A stretch of DNA of 64,000 nt from Amoebidium appalachense (GCA_963693365.1 CAVNZM010000014.1:4216001-4280000); one strand, 5' to 3'; counted from the first letter of the stretch, positions 1-12,339 are shown. Program-made: numbers and translations. Notes: generated by a model from the letters alone, not told the origin.

Positions 1-36
1 TGTGTGTGCGCCAGCGCACGCGCGCCCGCACGCGAC

Positions 37-128
<92 letters not shown>

Positions 129-514
129 CGTGCGTGCGTGTGTGTGTTGTGTTTGCATTTACGTGTGTGTGTGTGTGTTGTGTGTGCTTGTGTGTGCATG
201 TGTGCATGCGTGTGTCTCACAGTGTGCGTGTATGTCGTTGATCTGTTTGTTCGAGTTCCTATGAAGTATGGGACGGGAAAAATTATACCTGAGGAGGGAT
301 TTCTTCGTATGTGCAAGGTTGTGTCTGTAGTTTCAACCTCAAGTGAGTGTGACTGTGCTTGTGCACCTGTGTAACACGTATGAGCTGTGTGCATGTGTGT
401 GTGTCGTGTGTGTGTGTGTGTGTAGTGTGTGTTTTTGTGTGTGTGTGTGTGTGCGTGTGCACGTGCTCATGTGTTCATGTTCGTGTGTGTGTTTACTTGT
501 TTGTGTTGGGTGGG

Positions 515-547
<33 letters not shown>

Positions 548-639
548 TACGCACGCGCATGGCCCGCCCGCATGTGTGTGCGTGTGCTTGCGTGTGCACG
601 TGCTTGTGTGTGTTCTTGCATGTGTGGGTAGGTGGGTAG

Positions 640-690
<51 letters not shown>

Positions 691-880
691 CGCGCGTGTG
701 TGTACGTGAGTGCGTGTGTGCATGTGTGCTTGTGTGTAGTGTGTGTTTGTGTGCGTACACATTTGTATGGGTGCGCGTCTGCACGTGTCCGTGTCTGCTT
801 GTGTGAGTGTGTGCGGGGAAAGGGGGAGGGGGGGGGGTGGGGAGGGGAAGGGGGGAGGAGGGGGAGGAGGGTGATATAGA
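1..880. repeat. GT-rich microsatellite region
   Basis: Nearly pure (GT)n from about 39 to 125 and again from about 640 to 682, with interrupted GT/GC/CATG variants between. It ends in a G-rich tract (about 814-870). Apparent Cys-Val or His-Thr reading frames on both strands are artefacts of the dinucleotide. No gene is visible. Confidence 0.95.
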
Positions 881-1378
881 CCGTGCGAGTGTTTTTTTTT
901 TTTTTTGCCTGTGTTATAGAACACAGCTCACTCAACGACTATGGCGGGAGGTCTCACTGGCATGCATGGAACGTGCCCTGCATGACAATACCAAGAAATG
1001 GACATCCCATATATGGTAATACCCAATTAGCACGCTCAATTATTGTCGGCTTTGTTCGGCCGTGAGCCTAACAATATCTGCGTTGAGTCCGTTATTGGTG
1101 GTGGGTGTGCATGTGGGTGTGAGCCCTGGGCCTCCAGTGTTTGTCCCTATGCACGTCTGCTCATATGCACACTCTTTTTTCTTTCTTTCCTCTGTGTGCG
1201 TGTGTGTGTTTGTGTGAGTGTTTGCCTGCACCCGTACCTAGGTGTGTTTGTGTCCGTGTGTGTGTTTTTTGTATGTATGTGCTTGTGTATGTGCGTGCAT
1301 TTTGCACCTTTCACTGTGTCTGTGGAGTTGGCATTAGTGGGGCCATGGCCCATGCTGTGCTGACACACTGTGGGGCAG
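881..1378. other. Intergenic or 5' region of the USP gene; nothing firm
   Basis: A T homopolymer at about 892-906 is followed by mixed sequence with scattered GT-rich stretches. Earlier USP exons could lie here, because the recognised exons cover only the C-terminal half of the fold. I could not identify one with confidence. Confidence 0.5.
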
Positions 1379-2783
1379 GGCGCACGGTGGCTGTGAGCTG
1401 CAGCGACAGCAGTGTGCAGGAGGTAGGCATTGGGTGGTGCTGGCTAGGAGGTAGGCATTGGTTGGTGACTGCTGACTGGCAGATAGGCATTGGTTGGTGC
1501 CGGTAGAAGGTAGGCATTAGTTGGCGCTGATAGGAGGTAGGCATTGGGTGGTGCTGATAGGAGGTAGGCATTGGTTGGTGCTGATAGGAGGTAGGCATTT
1601 TTGGTGCTGATAGGAGGTAGGCATTGGTTGGTGCTGGCTAGGAGGTAGGCATTGGTTGGTGCTGATAGGAGGTAGGCATTGGTTGGTGCTGATAGGAGGT
1701 AGGCATTGGTTGGTGCTGATAGGAGGTAGGCATTGGTTGGTGCTGATAGGAGGTAGGCATTTGGTTGGTGCTGACTGGGGGCAGGCTCTGGACAGGACGG
1801 TGGATCTGCTGCAGGGCATGAAGGCGGCCTGTGAGGCCATGGGGGTAGGTGCCTGGGCCGTCTGGTTCTCTCACACTCTCTCTCTCTCTTTTTTTTTTTT
1901 TTTTTTTTTTTTTTGTTTTTTTTTTGTTTTTGTTTTTTTTTTTTTGTGGGGGGGGGGGGGGGGGGGGGAGGTTGCAGTGCAAGTACAGGGCTGGCAGCCG
2001 GTTGATACGGTTGGTTGAAAGGGATGCAGACAGCCAGTGTGCCACATAAAGGGACTGGGGGGATGGTGGATGATAACGCTGCAGGCCCAATGAGAAATCA
2101 AGTGTGGTGTGGCCTTGCCGTGGTGGTGGGCACGGTGTGCTGCTCCTGCCTGTGTCTTTTAGGGTTTGGTGTCTTGTAGCTGGGCCTTGCTTGTGCCCTG
2201 TTGGCCCACTTTTCTTGGCAGGGTTGTGGCCACATGTCGGGTCTATGGCACGTGCACCTGCCCCCCCATGGCTGCACGTGGCTGGGTGCTGACTGGGGGG
2301 GCAGGTGGAGGCGGACGTTGCGGTGGAGAGCGGCGATGCTAGGGGGTTCATCCCCCTATACTGCGAGCGCCTGCAGGCCAGCTGTCTGGTCATCGGCAGC
2401 AGGGGCCTAGGCGGCCTGCGCAGGTGTGTGTGTGTGTGTTGCTGCTTGCTTGCGGGTGCTTGGTTTTGGCTTGCTTTTTGCGGGAGGAGGGGGAGGGGGG
2501 GAGTTGCTTGTCACAGTGGAGAAGGTGGGATTGTGATGCAAGGATGGATGTGTGGTAGTTGCTGGGCACGATGGGGCTGACAAGAGGGTGGCCGTGTGGT
2601 GGCCACTGAGAGCTTATGGCCCAGGTGGTGTTCTAGGCCGCATGGATGGAGGGCATTGTAGGCGCCATGGTCTTCCAAATTACCACCTAGGATATGGTTT
2701 GCTCCAAGGCATGGTCAGTGGTGTGTTGTTTGTGACACATGCCTTATGGACCCTGTGTGTGTGTGTGTGTGTGTTGTGTGTGT

Positions 2784-2847
<64 letters not shown>

Positions 2848-2866
2848 CACGGTGTGTGTGTGCCAC

Positions 2867-2960
<94 letters not shown>

Positions 2961-3145
2961 GCGGGGCGGGTGGGGGGATGGGGTGGGGGGGGGGGGTCCG
3001 GGGGGGCTTTTTTGTTCCGAGGCCAGGGGGATGACAGAGTGCCTGAGTGTCGGATGGGTGCAGGCTGATTCTGGGCAGTGTGTCGGACTACTGTGTGCAC
3101 AACTGCAAGTGCCCCGTCATTGTCGTGCGCCCAGACCAGCTGTAG
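1379..3145 (+). CDS. Universal stress protein (UspA-family) gene, C-terminal exons
   Basis: Three exons join in phase: 1785-1844 (20 codons), 2305-2423 and 3064-3145, ending in TAG. All introns are GT-AG. The joined protein shows the second half of a USP fold: a helix containing LLQGMKAACEAMG, a strand with a GDARG turn, then VIGSRGLGGLRR, the glycine-rich nucleotide-binding loop, followed by GSVSDYCVHNCKCPVIVVRP, the classic C-terminal strand. USP proteins are small cytosolic alpha/beta proteins that often bind ATP and accumulate under stress. A possible earlier exon at 1379-1422 encodes RTVAVSCSDSSVQE, resembling the family N-terminal strand VAVDGSxxS, but the canonical Asp is absent and about 60 residues of the fold would still be missing before the exon at 1785. 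The N-terminal half is therefore unresolved. The introns hold a minisatellite, T/G homopolymers and a GT array. The match for the last two exons is strong. Confidence 0.85.
1420..1770 (+). repeat. 27-bp minisatellite in a USP intron
   Basis: About 12 to 13 tandem copies of a unit close to GAGGTAGGCATTGGTTGGTG followed by CTGATAG, with a few point variants and shorter units. It lies directly upstream of the exon at 1785. Each unit contains an AG-GTAGGC donor-like string and a CTGAT branch-point-like string. Confidence 0.9.
1845..2304 (+). other. USP intron with T and G homopolymers
   Basis: GT-AG intron of 460 bp, donor GTAGGT and acceptor GGGGGGGCAG. It contains a T-rich run (about 1889-1945) followed by a G run (about 1947-1968). 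Its last 20 bases nearly repeat the end of the preceding intron. Confidence 0.8.
2424..3063 (+). other. USP intron with long GT array
   Basis: GT-AG intron of 640 bp. The donor runs directly into GT dinucleotides. A GT array spans about 2754-2959, interrupted twice by GTGCCACGGTG near 2844-2870, and is followed by a G-rich stretch. Confidence 0.8.
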
Positions 3146-5319
3146 CCTGCAGCATCGTGGCTGTGTGGGTGCCCATGTAGTGGGGGGCATGCGGGGTGGG
3201 ATACTTTGGGCGATGACACCTTCAACAGAAACTCAGCTCCTCCCATCCTCCCCCCTCCCCCCTCCTCCCCCCGCCCTTCTCGCTCTTACTTCCCCCCCCC
3301 CCCCCCCCCACCACCACCACCACCAACACCCCCTGCTCTTTCTCTGACCCTCCCCCCCCCCCCCCCCTCCCCTCGGAGTTTCGTTTTAACCTGTTCTCTT
3401 AGCCTTTTTTTCTTATTTAGGACTCCTATATGTTCATATATCGTGTTTTTATTGTGGGCGGGTGAAGCACGTTGTTGCTGTGCAGATGGCAGCAAGCACG
3501 CCTATGGATCCACCGTGACTTATGGCCCTTGCATTGGGCAAACACTCAACTGTATACCCAGGCGTGTTTGCACTCGGATGATATTGTATGGCCTGGGCCC
3601 TAGTTTGGCCCTGAGCATATGCCCGAGTGTGGCACCACTATTCATAGATTATTATGATGTATGGCCTTATGGTTATGTCGGCCAAGATGTGGTGTACACA
3701 GGTACTTGCATGTAACCGTATTGTATGTAGCTAGTTAGTGGTCGAATAGTTTTTCCATGAAAATAGTTTATACACATATACTGTTTTGGAAACAACGAAA
3801 AGAGTGGGAATATTCTACGGCGACTCTATAGCTACCCTTATGGTTTTCTGTAAAGAGGCTGACAGTGTGTGGCTTGCCTAAATATTCCCAACTTCGACTT
3901 CCTGATTGACTTTGGAATCGAGGCTTGGAAAAGCCCGAACATATTGTCTTGAAAACGTTTGGTGCAGAAGACATACACACAACAAATGCATCGTTGCGCA
4001 AATACTGCACATGATGCATAGTAACTGCACGTTACTCAGCCCCCCCCCCCCCCCCCCCCCCCCCCTGGCCCTGGGTCCTTCCAGATCTCAGTCCCGTGAC
4101 AATTTTCCTAGTCCCCTTATCTCTTCCTCACCCCTCCCCTCCATCTCCCCCCCCCCCCCCCCCCCTCCCCTCCCTCCCCTGAGGCCCCCCCATCCACCCC
4201 CACCCACCCATTAACCTAAAGTGCTATTAGACAGAAATTTTCGCGCACAAAACCGTAGCAAAATGCAATCACCCAGTCCGGTGCAAAGCGCAAAGTGTTT
4301 CTGCACCGCATGCGGCCGTTCGTTGCACTGACCACGACATTGCCAGGGACCTACAAAGATGCCTGCACGACTGCAGGAAACTTTGGCTGCTGCAAAGTGA
4401 GTGCACAAAGCAACGCCCTAGTCGTGCCACCCACGGTGCGGCTAGATGCATGTTGAGGTGGTGCCGAGTCCACCCTGCCAACCGTGCGACCCTACCTGAA
4501 ACAAGACAGACAGAACCCACAAATACATAGTTAACCTGTTCGTACTGGCAATTTTCCTGAGATCGAGATCGAGGTATCAGGATCAGACATGACCGAGTTT
4601 GTGCTCTAATGTGAGCATGAAGTTGATAACAACTAGCCAAAGAAAAGCTGCATGATAGTAAAATATAAATTTATGCTTCTTTTTATGCAAAAAAAAAAAT
4701 TGAGCTTTATAATTCTGGCAACTTACATTGTATATATGTAACTACGAAGGGTGCTTGCCGGCTTGACGATTCAATGACGACATCCAAATGCTGGCAATGC
4801 AAGCTTCTGATTGGACAATTGTGAAAATGGCGGGATGTGATTGGCCGGCTCAGTCGACATTCAATAGGAGTTCCAAAATTTTCTCAAAATCTCGAAGGGA
4901 ATTCAGAAACAGATATACTATAAGTATATGAAAAAATAAATTTTTAACAAACCATATTAGAAACATATGTAGGTAAGACATATACCTGTCGGCACATAGG
5001 TCGCGTTCGCACTGGGCAGATATGATAGGCCAGGGATATTTGCAAGATTCCTGGGATAGGTCGAAATCGGTACCCCAGTGTTCACACTGGACACGCAAAT
5101 ATGCCAGGTCCACTGGGTCGGGATGTCATAAGTCAGCGCTGCGCACTGAGCCGCGCCGGCGGCGGCGCTAAGAGCAAAAAGCTCAAAAAAACTTCTTTGC
5201 GTCGTCTTTACAACACAAAACTTTTTGACTTGTGCAAAATACATTCTTTACAGCGGTTTAATTGATAATAAATATGTTTTTTCTGAAATTTTTATATATG
5301 TTTTTATAAAGTAAGACTT
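3146..5319. other. 3' UTR of USP gene and non-coding DNA
   Basis: C-rich tracts lie at about 3235-3375 and 4040-4200. A TGTAA at 3711-3715 is a candidate green-algal type polyadenylation signal for the USP transcript. The rest (4200-5319) is unremarkable apart from the left arm of an imperfect inverted repeat at about 4985-5130. No gene recognised. Confidence 0.4.
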
Positions 5320-6262
5320 CTTAAGCCAACGTCGTCTTTACCAGCCCCAGCAGGGGGATACATGAGCCGGTGCCTGTGGATCAATCTCACAAGCAGGCAC
5401 AGGTGTGCTCCACAGGAGCAATGAAAAGAATGACAAATGTCATACAGAAACATGCTCCAAAAACGTAGCCTAGTGCCTAAATAAGCAAAGGGCGTGGTGG
5501 GTGGGCAAAAACTTAGCTAAAAAATTGGGTCTAAAGAGACCTAAACGCGATCAGTAGCGCCGCAACTGACCTCCCTGGGGCCGCGCAAGCTCATTATATA
5601 GCGCGGCCCACATTTTTGCCTATGGAAATATGAAATGACTTAGAACCTATCAAATCCATGAAATCTACCAAAATGGAATCTTTGCTGCACATCAACCAAT
5701 GAAAAATTTTCACAAGTGGCTAAAACCCCTAGATCACAAAGACCAAATCAATTGCCGCCCATTTCGGACTAGATATAACTCAAACTCATCAATATATTCA
5801 TATGGCATATCCCACAGAACATAAAAACAGCTACAGCTCCCTAAATAAAAATGCTAGCAGCCTGAAACTTTGCACACACATCAAACACACCAAGGCCTAC
5901 AACATGCTACTACTACGAATTTTACAGCACACTCGCAACACACAATTTCGCTCCAACGGGGCTATCTAATTTTCCTGCAAAGAAAACACGTTTACAAACT
6001 AAATATTACTTTGTGCCAGCGCGGCACATATCCCACTTGCATATAAAATAGACCTACCCTTAACTTGAATCCCCCGGCTAATTATAATCCCAACTGGCAT
6101 ATCTTAATTACCCAAAAAAGGAAATTCGCCCTATCATATCCTGCCAGTGTGAACAGCGATTTGGGGTATTGGAAATATCCTGATTGGATATTTGTTACCA
6201 TTTCTTATGGCAAGTGGCATATCATATCCCGCCAGTGCCACCAGTGTGAACGCGGCCATAGT
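4985..6262. repeat. Old inverted-repeat element interrupted by a retroelement unit
   Basis: The left flank (about 4985-5130) carries GTTCGCACTGG at 5005 and GTTCACACTGG at 5090, each near a GATATGATA-like or ATATTTGC string. The right flank (about 6120-6262) carries CCAGTGTGAAC at 6144 and 6241 with the complementary ATCATATCC strings. The arms are imperfect and flank the family 1 unit at 5320-6007. This suggests an older foldback or TIR element into which the unit inserted. Confidence 0.4.
5320..6007 (-). mobile_element. Solo A-linker-B unit of family 1 YR retrotransposon
   Basis: About 690 bp, in minus orientation relative to element transcription. It starts with the B end (CTTAAGCCAACGTCGTC, with one change from the usual CTTATGCC) and ends with the A start (TTTACAAACTAAATATT). 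No coding sequence is present. It is interpreted as the remnant after A1 x A2 recombination. Confidence 0.8.
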
Positions 6263-9068
6263 ATCCCAAATTAGAGCCTTTTTTTGTTTATAGATCATAA
6301 GACAAAAGAGTTGGCTAGAGCTGGTTGACGCCGCTAAAATAATTAGTGCCGGCCCGAAGAGGTTAACCAGGTGTCCTTGTTGGTCCTGTCCTGACCTCCA
6401 TTAGGTTCCTGTCCGACTGATGTCACAACTGAGAGGCCCAGATGAAATTATTTATAATTTGGCGCTGAAGGTTCGTTATGTAATGCTGGCAGGTTTTGTA
6501 ACTGGTGACGTCACACTCTAATTGCTGGAGCGATTAGGCCACTCGAATTTTCAACTCGGCTTTTTATTGGAACCTGGGAGTGGGTTAGATCCAGCTAACT
6601 CCACTCCCGGCGGCTCAGAGTGGATTAAACAGCGATTGAACTGGTTAATTCACTCCGATTAGGTTTTTTACACTACCTGCTCTGGCGATTGGGCAAAAGA
6701 CGCCCGAGAAATAAGAAATGAGAGGATGAATCTGAAGGGCGGCGGCCTTTATATACCTTCAGGTTTATCATCAAGCCAATCAGACGCTTTCTACTTATAA
6801 GCTGCCAGTTTCCATATATAAAGGAGTCAGGTGGCACAGTTTTTGTCAAACACCATGCAAACATAATCATGTTTTTTTAAAATAATATAAATAGATAATA
6901 CTATAGTAGTACCATCGAAAAAAAATTAGTTATGCATAGTTACATCAGTGTGTTTGTTGTGTTCTTGTTTCTGACATCATATAATCATTATTGAATGTGG
7001 CACGTGTTTCAAATGTTTCATCGATTGGTCGAAATTTATTCACAAATCCGACGCATTTCTGTGAAGGCGGAAGCCCACCCCAGCCAGCCAGCCCGGGAGC
7101 CGGGCCGAGATGTATGCTTATGACAGATCTGCTAATGATATGAACTAGTGGTGGTAGGCGCACATAAATAACAACAACAAAAGCAAAAATAAATAATATA
7201 AATAATAATAAGATAGGTATAATAATGAGATGGTGCAAAAGAAATATAAGGATATTACTATTGTTAACAAAACTACAGAATGGAAAACTTTTCGTGGCCA
7301 GGCCTCATTACACAACTCGAAGTCGTTCTCACCAAAAGTTACCACTGCCCGTTCTCTCAATCTATGAACACTCGGCCGCGGCCTCGTGATCCTATCTTGC
7401 AGACCTCGCAGTTCTAAACTTGGTGTTCACGGCGCCTCAGGTGACACCAGATTTTTCTTTATTTGATTGGCTAAGCCTTGCTGTCAGCCGTGAAAAAAAC
7501 TCATCGTGAGCCATGCGAAAACCCTGAGCCACCGAGTGTTTTTGCACTGCCCAAGAGAAGGGGATGCGGCACGGTGACCACCGCCGAAAGTAAGCAAAAA
7601 AGAGAATAAAATGACGACGTGACTGGCAGGTGTGCTTTATATACCTTTGCCAGCTTGTGGGAATCTGAAGACTGATTGCAAGCTAAGCTTGCGATTATCA
7701 TCCAATTGAATCAGGATCGACACCAAGCTTCAAGTTGGGCCGTTCGGGATTTTCCCTATGCAGCTGGATTATGGTTGGTGAACAAGTTCCCTCTGTGCAT
7801 ACCTTTCCCAAGCCTTGTAACCGGAATGCACTCCAGGCTATGTCCCATGCACTTACTGAATAAAACGTTACTTTCACGTGTCTAAAAAAAAATTGTGACG
7901 TTGCAAAACCGCGCCCTTCAGAACTTGTCGCGTACGCCTCATCTTGTTCGAGTCACTCAGGAACGGTTAGACACTCGCCTATCTGCTCGTGTCACGGTTC
8001 GAACCGCTCCCTCGTGCCTTGACTTCGATTTCGGCTGGCGACTCATACTGAAACGCCCAATTGTTGGCCGTCACGACAACAATAGTTTTATCATGTTGAT
8101 AGCTGATAGAAGCTGCCGGGCTTACAGCCTTATGGAGTTGGACGGAGTTCTGAAGTTTCTGGGGCTCACTGCTATAGAATTGGAAAAAGGTTGACCGCCA
8201 ACCATCCGAGGCTTAAGCAGCTACTAGTAGTTAGCGAGAAAAGAGTTGGAGAAGATGCACCGTGACGTGCAGTGTTGCACAAAGTTTTGCATGGAGTCAT
8301 TGGTTGCAACCAAACGCGAGTTAGAAGAACCTGTACACACTAGCTGCCGGAGTGTAGACATGTTAGTGTTAACCAAGACTTAGAGAATGAATACTAGTAC
8401 CGAACAGGTTTAACCTGAAGAAAGAGAGGGATCACCAGGGCGGTCCCCACCCATTTGTTTGATGGTGCAGTTCCTCTCGTAACACAACCGGGGAATAAAG
8501 TGAGACTAGGCGCAGACAAGAACGCCTTCAACTTGAAAGTTTCAGCGGCTAAAAGCCATGAGACACGCCTATATAGCGCACAAAGTGTGAATGAGCAGAG
8601 AGCTGCTGAAGTTGGCAGAATCCGCTTTGCAGATGGCAATCCCCTCCCCTTTCAGGTGCTGGTCTATGGCTTGCGTTCCAGTGCCCTGGCATGTTTGCCC
8701 ATGGAAAGACTTGGTGTGGGAAGTACAGGGGCGGCCCCTCCCCTACCCCTCTCCCTCCCACCACCTTTCCCCTCACTCCCTTTCTTCCGCTTCCCCCCCC
8801 CCCCCCTCCCCTTGATTGCTGTATCTTAGTTCCTTTTTTCCTTGGGCCTTGCATATCAACGTTGCCGCATATGAACTAACTGCCTAAACAGACCCTCCTC
8901 CCGTCGACCCTTCCTTCCTCTCTTCCTCCCCGACTCCCCCCTTTTTTCCACTGCAACAACCCTAGTACCCCCTTCCCGCCTCCCGCCCCTTTCTCCCCCT
9001 GCCATCCCTTTAGTAGTCTTCCCTGCAGTCCCTCTTCTCCCTCTTCACTCTATACCCCGTATGACCCT

Positions 9069-9119
<51 letters not shown>

Positions 9120-10060
9120 AAGTAATAAGTTACAATCATTCTGAAAATAAGGGAAAGGTGGCTGTAACGGTTCGAACTTAGTGCACAAACAAACAGAACA
9201 TGTTCACCGTGATAACTCCTCACCAGCAGCCCTTCCCCCCCCCCCCCCCCCCCCTCTTCCCCCCCAGGGTTTTCCCCCATCCCCCATTTCCCTTATGTCC
9301 ACGCCACTTCTCATAATGGATACACCATTATGCTGCATGATTACACAGGTGTGTTCACTTGGGAGTTTGTGCATAGGAACTATTTAGGGGCTACCAGCGG
9401 GCGTTCCGACTGCGCCAGAGATTTGGCCATCTCATAAGTAGAAGATACCTCATCTAATGCGAAACACTGGCCAGTGGTTTAAGGAGACTTGGGAAATGGA
9501 TTTTCGCTTAAAGTTGGGGGTGCACATCAGATCGAGATCGTCGACGACCAAATTCCATAACTTAGTTGACCCAGTCGGTCAATTGAGGCCGGGAGGTCTG
9601 AAAATTCAACTTTCAACATAAACCGCATGTCATTTATGAGAGAGTGAACGCAGAACCGGTTGAGAAAATGAAATTTTGATTATAAAGTGGGGGTTGGTTA
9701 GTTAGAATATATGCATGTCTACCGGTGAAAAAATCTGGTTCAAGCTGCCCATTTTCGCTTAGCGTGAGCAAATATGGAGCGGGTAGAACTTCGGCGATTT
9801 TTCCAAGGGCTGACGGTCAACATCAATATCCATTATGTAATTACCCCCCACTTTATCAGTAGGATTTTTTTTCAGGGCAAGTTTCTACGTTCGTTCTCTC
9901 TGAATGTATCTTGGAAAATGTGACAAAATAAAACTTGAAGTCAAGAGCCCCGAAAATATTAAGTTCCACTGGCCCACAGACTGGCATTTAATCGATCTGA
10001 TGAATTGGATCCCCTGACCGCGGCGTCGGCAAACCTATATTACGTCACGTTAACAAGGGG
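6008..10060. other. Long stretch without a recognisable gene
   Basis: Mixed AT-rich intergenic DNA to about 8640, then C-rich tracts (8750-9050, a pure C run at about 9070-9103, 9235-9265). Small features are an imperfect hairpin at 6576-6608, a TGACGTCA palindrome at 6506-6513, two identical CTTTATATACCTT strings (6747-6759 and 7635-7647; TATA-box-like on the minus strand) and a GCAAGCT-A-AGCTTGC palindrome at 7678-7692. A 99-codon plus-strand frame at 7895-8194 has no recognisable domain. No coding call is made. Confidence 0.5.
6506..6513. promoter_or_regulatory. CRE-like TGACGTCA palindrome
   Basis: A perfect 8-bp TGACGTCA lies in intergenic DNA. This is the binding consensus of CREB/ATF-type bZIP factors. 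With no gene identified nearby, the regulatory role is conjecture. Confidence 0.25.
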
Positions 10061-10199
10061 CCTGCTATGATTGCAGGTTCTCTTTATGCAGACATTTACT
10101 AATAAACATCTATCTGCAGGCAGCTGGAACAAAACAGGGACAAAAAGTGTCCTTGAATTGTGTAGGAGCTGTTGTCGATGTCCGCAATCCGTCCGTCCC

Positions 10200-10204
10200 C
10201 CCCC

Positions 10205-10240
<36 letters not shown>

Positions 10241-10560
10241 CACGGTTTCCATCCTCCCCCCCCCCCCCCCCCCTTTCCTTCCATTTCCGATAGATCTAGA
10301 GCACCATATTATCATGTTTGCACATGTCATAGGAACGCCACGGCACACTGCGCATGCACCCACACCTACACTACACTACACCCACACCCACACCCGGCAC
10401 ACCCACACCCACACCCATACCCATCCACCACCCCAACCACCCAACCACCCACCGACTCACCCACCCACCCCCGCCCCGTGGCTCACCCGCCCACCCACAC
10501 ACGCGCGCGCACACACACACCGTGACACACACACTCAAACACACAACCACACACACCGTG

Positions 10561-10656
<96 letters not shown>

Positions 10657-10676
10657 TTTACACACACACACACACA
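10200..10676. repeat. C-tract followed by CA microsatellite
   Basis: C-rich tracts at about 10198-10273, then CACCCA-type degenerate repeats, then (CA)n at about 10561-10655 with the interruption ACACCGTGGCAC immediately before it. No coding content. Confidence 0.9.
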
Positions 10677-10859
10677 GCGCCGGCTGGGCCACAGTCTCAA
10701 GATCCTTTGCAAGATCACTGGCTTAAGTACCAGAGTCTCTCACTTTCCGCAAAATTGCCTCATGATACTTTGGCTCTGCAGACTCCTTTCCTCCGCCCTC
10801 CGGACCTCTGAGTCTAAAGCCCCATGTTTTCATGTGTGTACCTAGCTTTTACTAACACC

Positions 10860-11071
10860 AGGCACCGCACTGCTCGCACACGCACACCCATCCACCTACT
10901 CACCCACCCACCCACACACACACACACGTACCGACAATGTATGCATAAACAACTTGAAACACACACACACACCAACAGTGGCACCACACACACACTACCG
11001 TAGCACACACACGCACACACACACACACACGGTTGGCACACACACACAGTGGCACGCGTGCGCGCTCGCGA

Positions 11072-11133
<62 letters not shown>

Positions 11134-11190
11134 GCACGCACGCACACACACACACACACACACGCACACACGCACACACAATGGCAAAAA
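10860..11190. repeat. CA microsatellite cluster
   Basis: Interrupted (CA)n arrays with CGCG and CGCA variants; the longest pure run is at about 11081-11129. Interruptions include CAGTGGCAC and GTTGGCAC variants. Confidence 0.9.
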
Positions 11191-11334
11191 GACACAGCGC
11201 CTGAAGCTCCCTCCCACACAACAGACGGTGGGAGAGGCCGCGTTCTCGACCCGGGCCGGCAGCTGCTCCACAACTTTGAATTGTAGACCGTGGCGGTACA
11301 CAGAACCGACATTGAAAAGCGATGGAAGGCTCTC

Positions 11335-11612
11335 TGAAACCAAAGCATCGGCATGCAAAAACTATTTCGGGCGGGATCGCCTCATGACTATTATCCAATC
11401 AAAACGTCTACATATGCAGGAACACATTCCTCTACATACTTTCACCAATAAAAACCTATTTGTAAACTGCAAATCTTATAGACCAGCATACGTATATCAC
11501 CGAATTTTCACGACCACTATCACCTGCATATCTCGCACACGGAGTCCTGTTACTCTGTCTCCAGTGCTGTCCAATGCTCCTGCAAAGAAAAACATTTACA
11601 AACTAATCATTT
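11335..11612 (-). mobile_element. Family 2 YR retrotransposon, truncated A repeat
   Basis: Minus-oriented sequence from ACCAAAGCATCGGCATGC to TTTACAAACTAATCA. Relatives occur at 14535-14838 (minus) and 20331-20716 (plus). It directly abuts the B repeat of a family 2 element at 11613, as expected for an A2 copy following B1. The outer part (linker and B2) is missing. Confidence 0.65.
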
Positions 11613-11850
11613 TTATGCCAACGACGCCTTTACCAGCCCCAGCACGGGGATACTTGAGGTGGTGCCTACTGACCCTATGATCTCAGGCACATGTGTGCTC
11701 CACTCTTGCCTTGCTGGCATGGGCGGGAAGAGACCATGCCGGGGGGAAAACGGGCGCCGCGACATAGCACATGGGTGCAGGGAGCAAGACCCATGGAAAG
11801 CAAAAAGAAATTAAACATACCCAAAATCCTAAGCTATTAGACGCGCACAC
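11613..11850 (-). mobile_element. Family 2 B1 repeat and 3' non-coding region
   Basis: Begins TATGCCAACGACGCCTTTACC, the family 2 form of the B repeat, and continues through CTTGCCTTGCTGGCATGG to the sequence bordering a GT array. The same region recurs at 14839-15068. In the element's sense, this is what lies between the coding region plus GT array and the 3' end. Confidence 0.65.
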
Positions 11851-11852
11851 GT

Positions 11853-12265
<413 letters not shown>

Positions 12266-12339
12266 TGGGCGTGCACAATAACGGGTGAAAAACTAAAATG
12301 CCCCACGAAACTACTATATCAAAATACATATCAAAATAC

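Noticed and set aside
5320-6007. LTRs of an LTR retrotransposon
   Set aside because: The ~690-bp units look LTR-like, but there are no TG...CA ends, no target-site duplications, no protease or DDE integrase, and the coding part ends in a tyrosine recombinase. The 5' copy lacks linker and B, which fits split direct repeats instead.
7960-8030. tRNA-like GGTTCGAAC string
   Set aside because: No acceptor stem, anticodon arm or D-arm could be built around it.
8641-8760. Kinesin-like P-loop (MFAHGKTWCGK resembling FAYGQTGSGKT)
   Set aside because: Only one short match with wrong P-loop spacing residues, no supporting flanking motor motifs in any frame and no convincing splice pattern.
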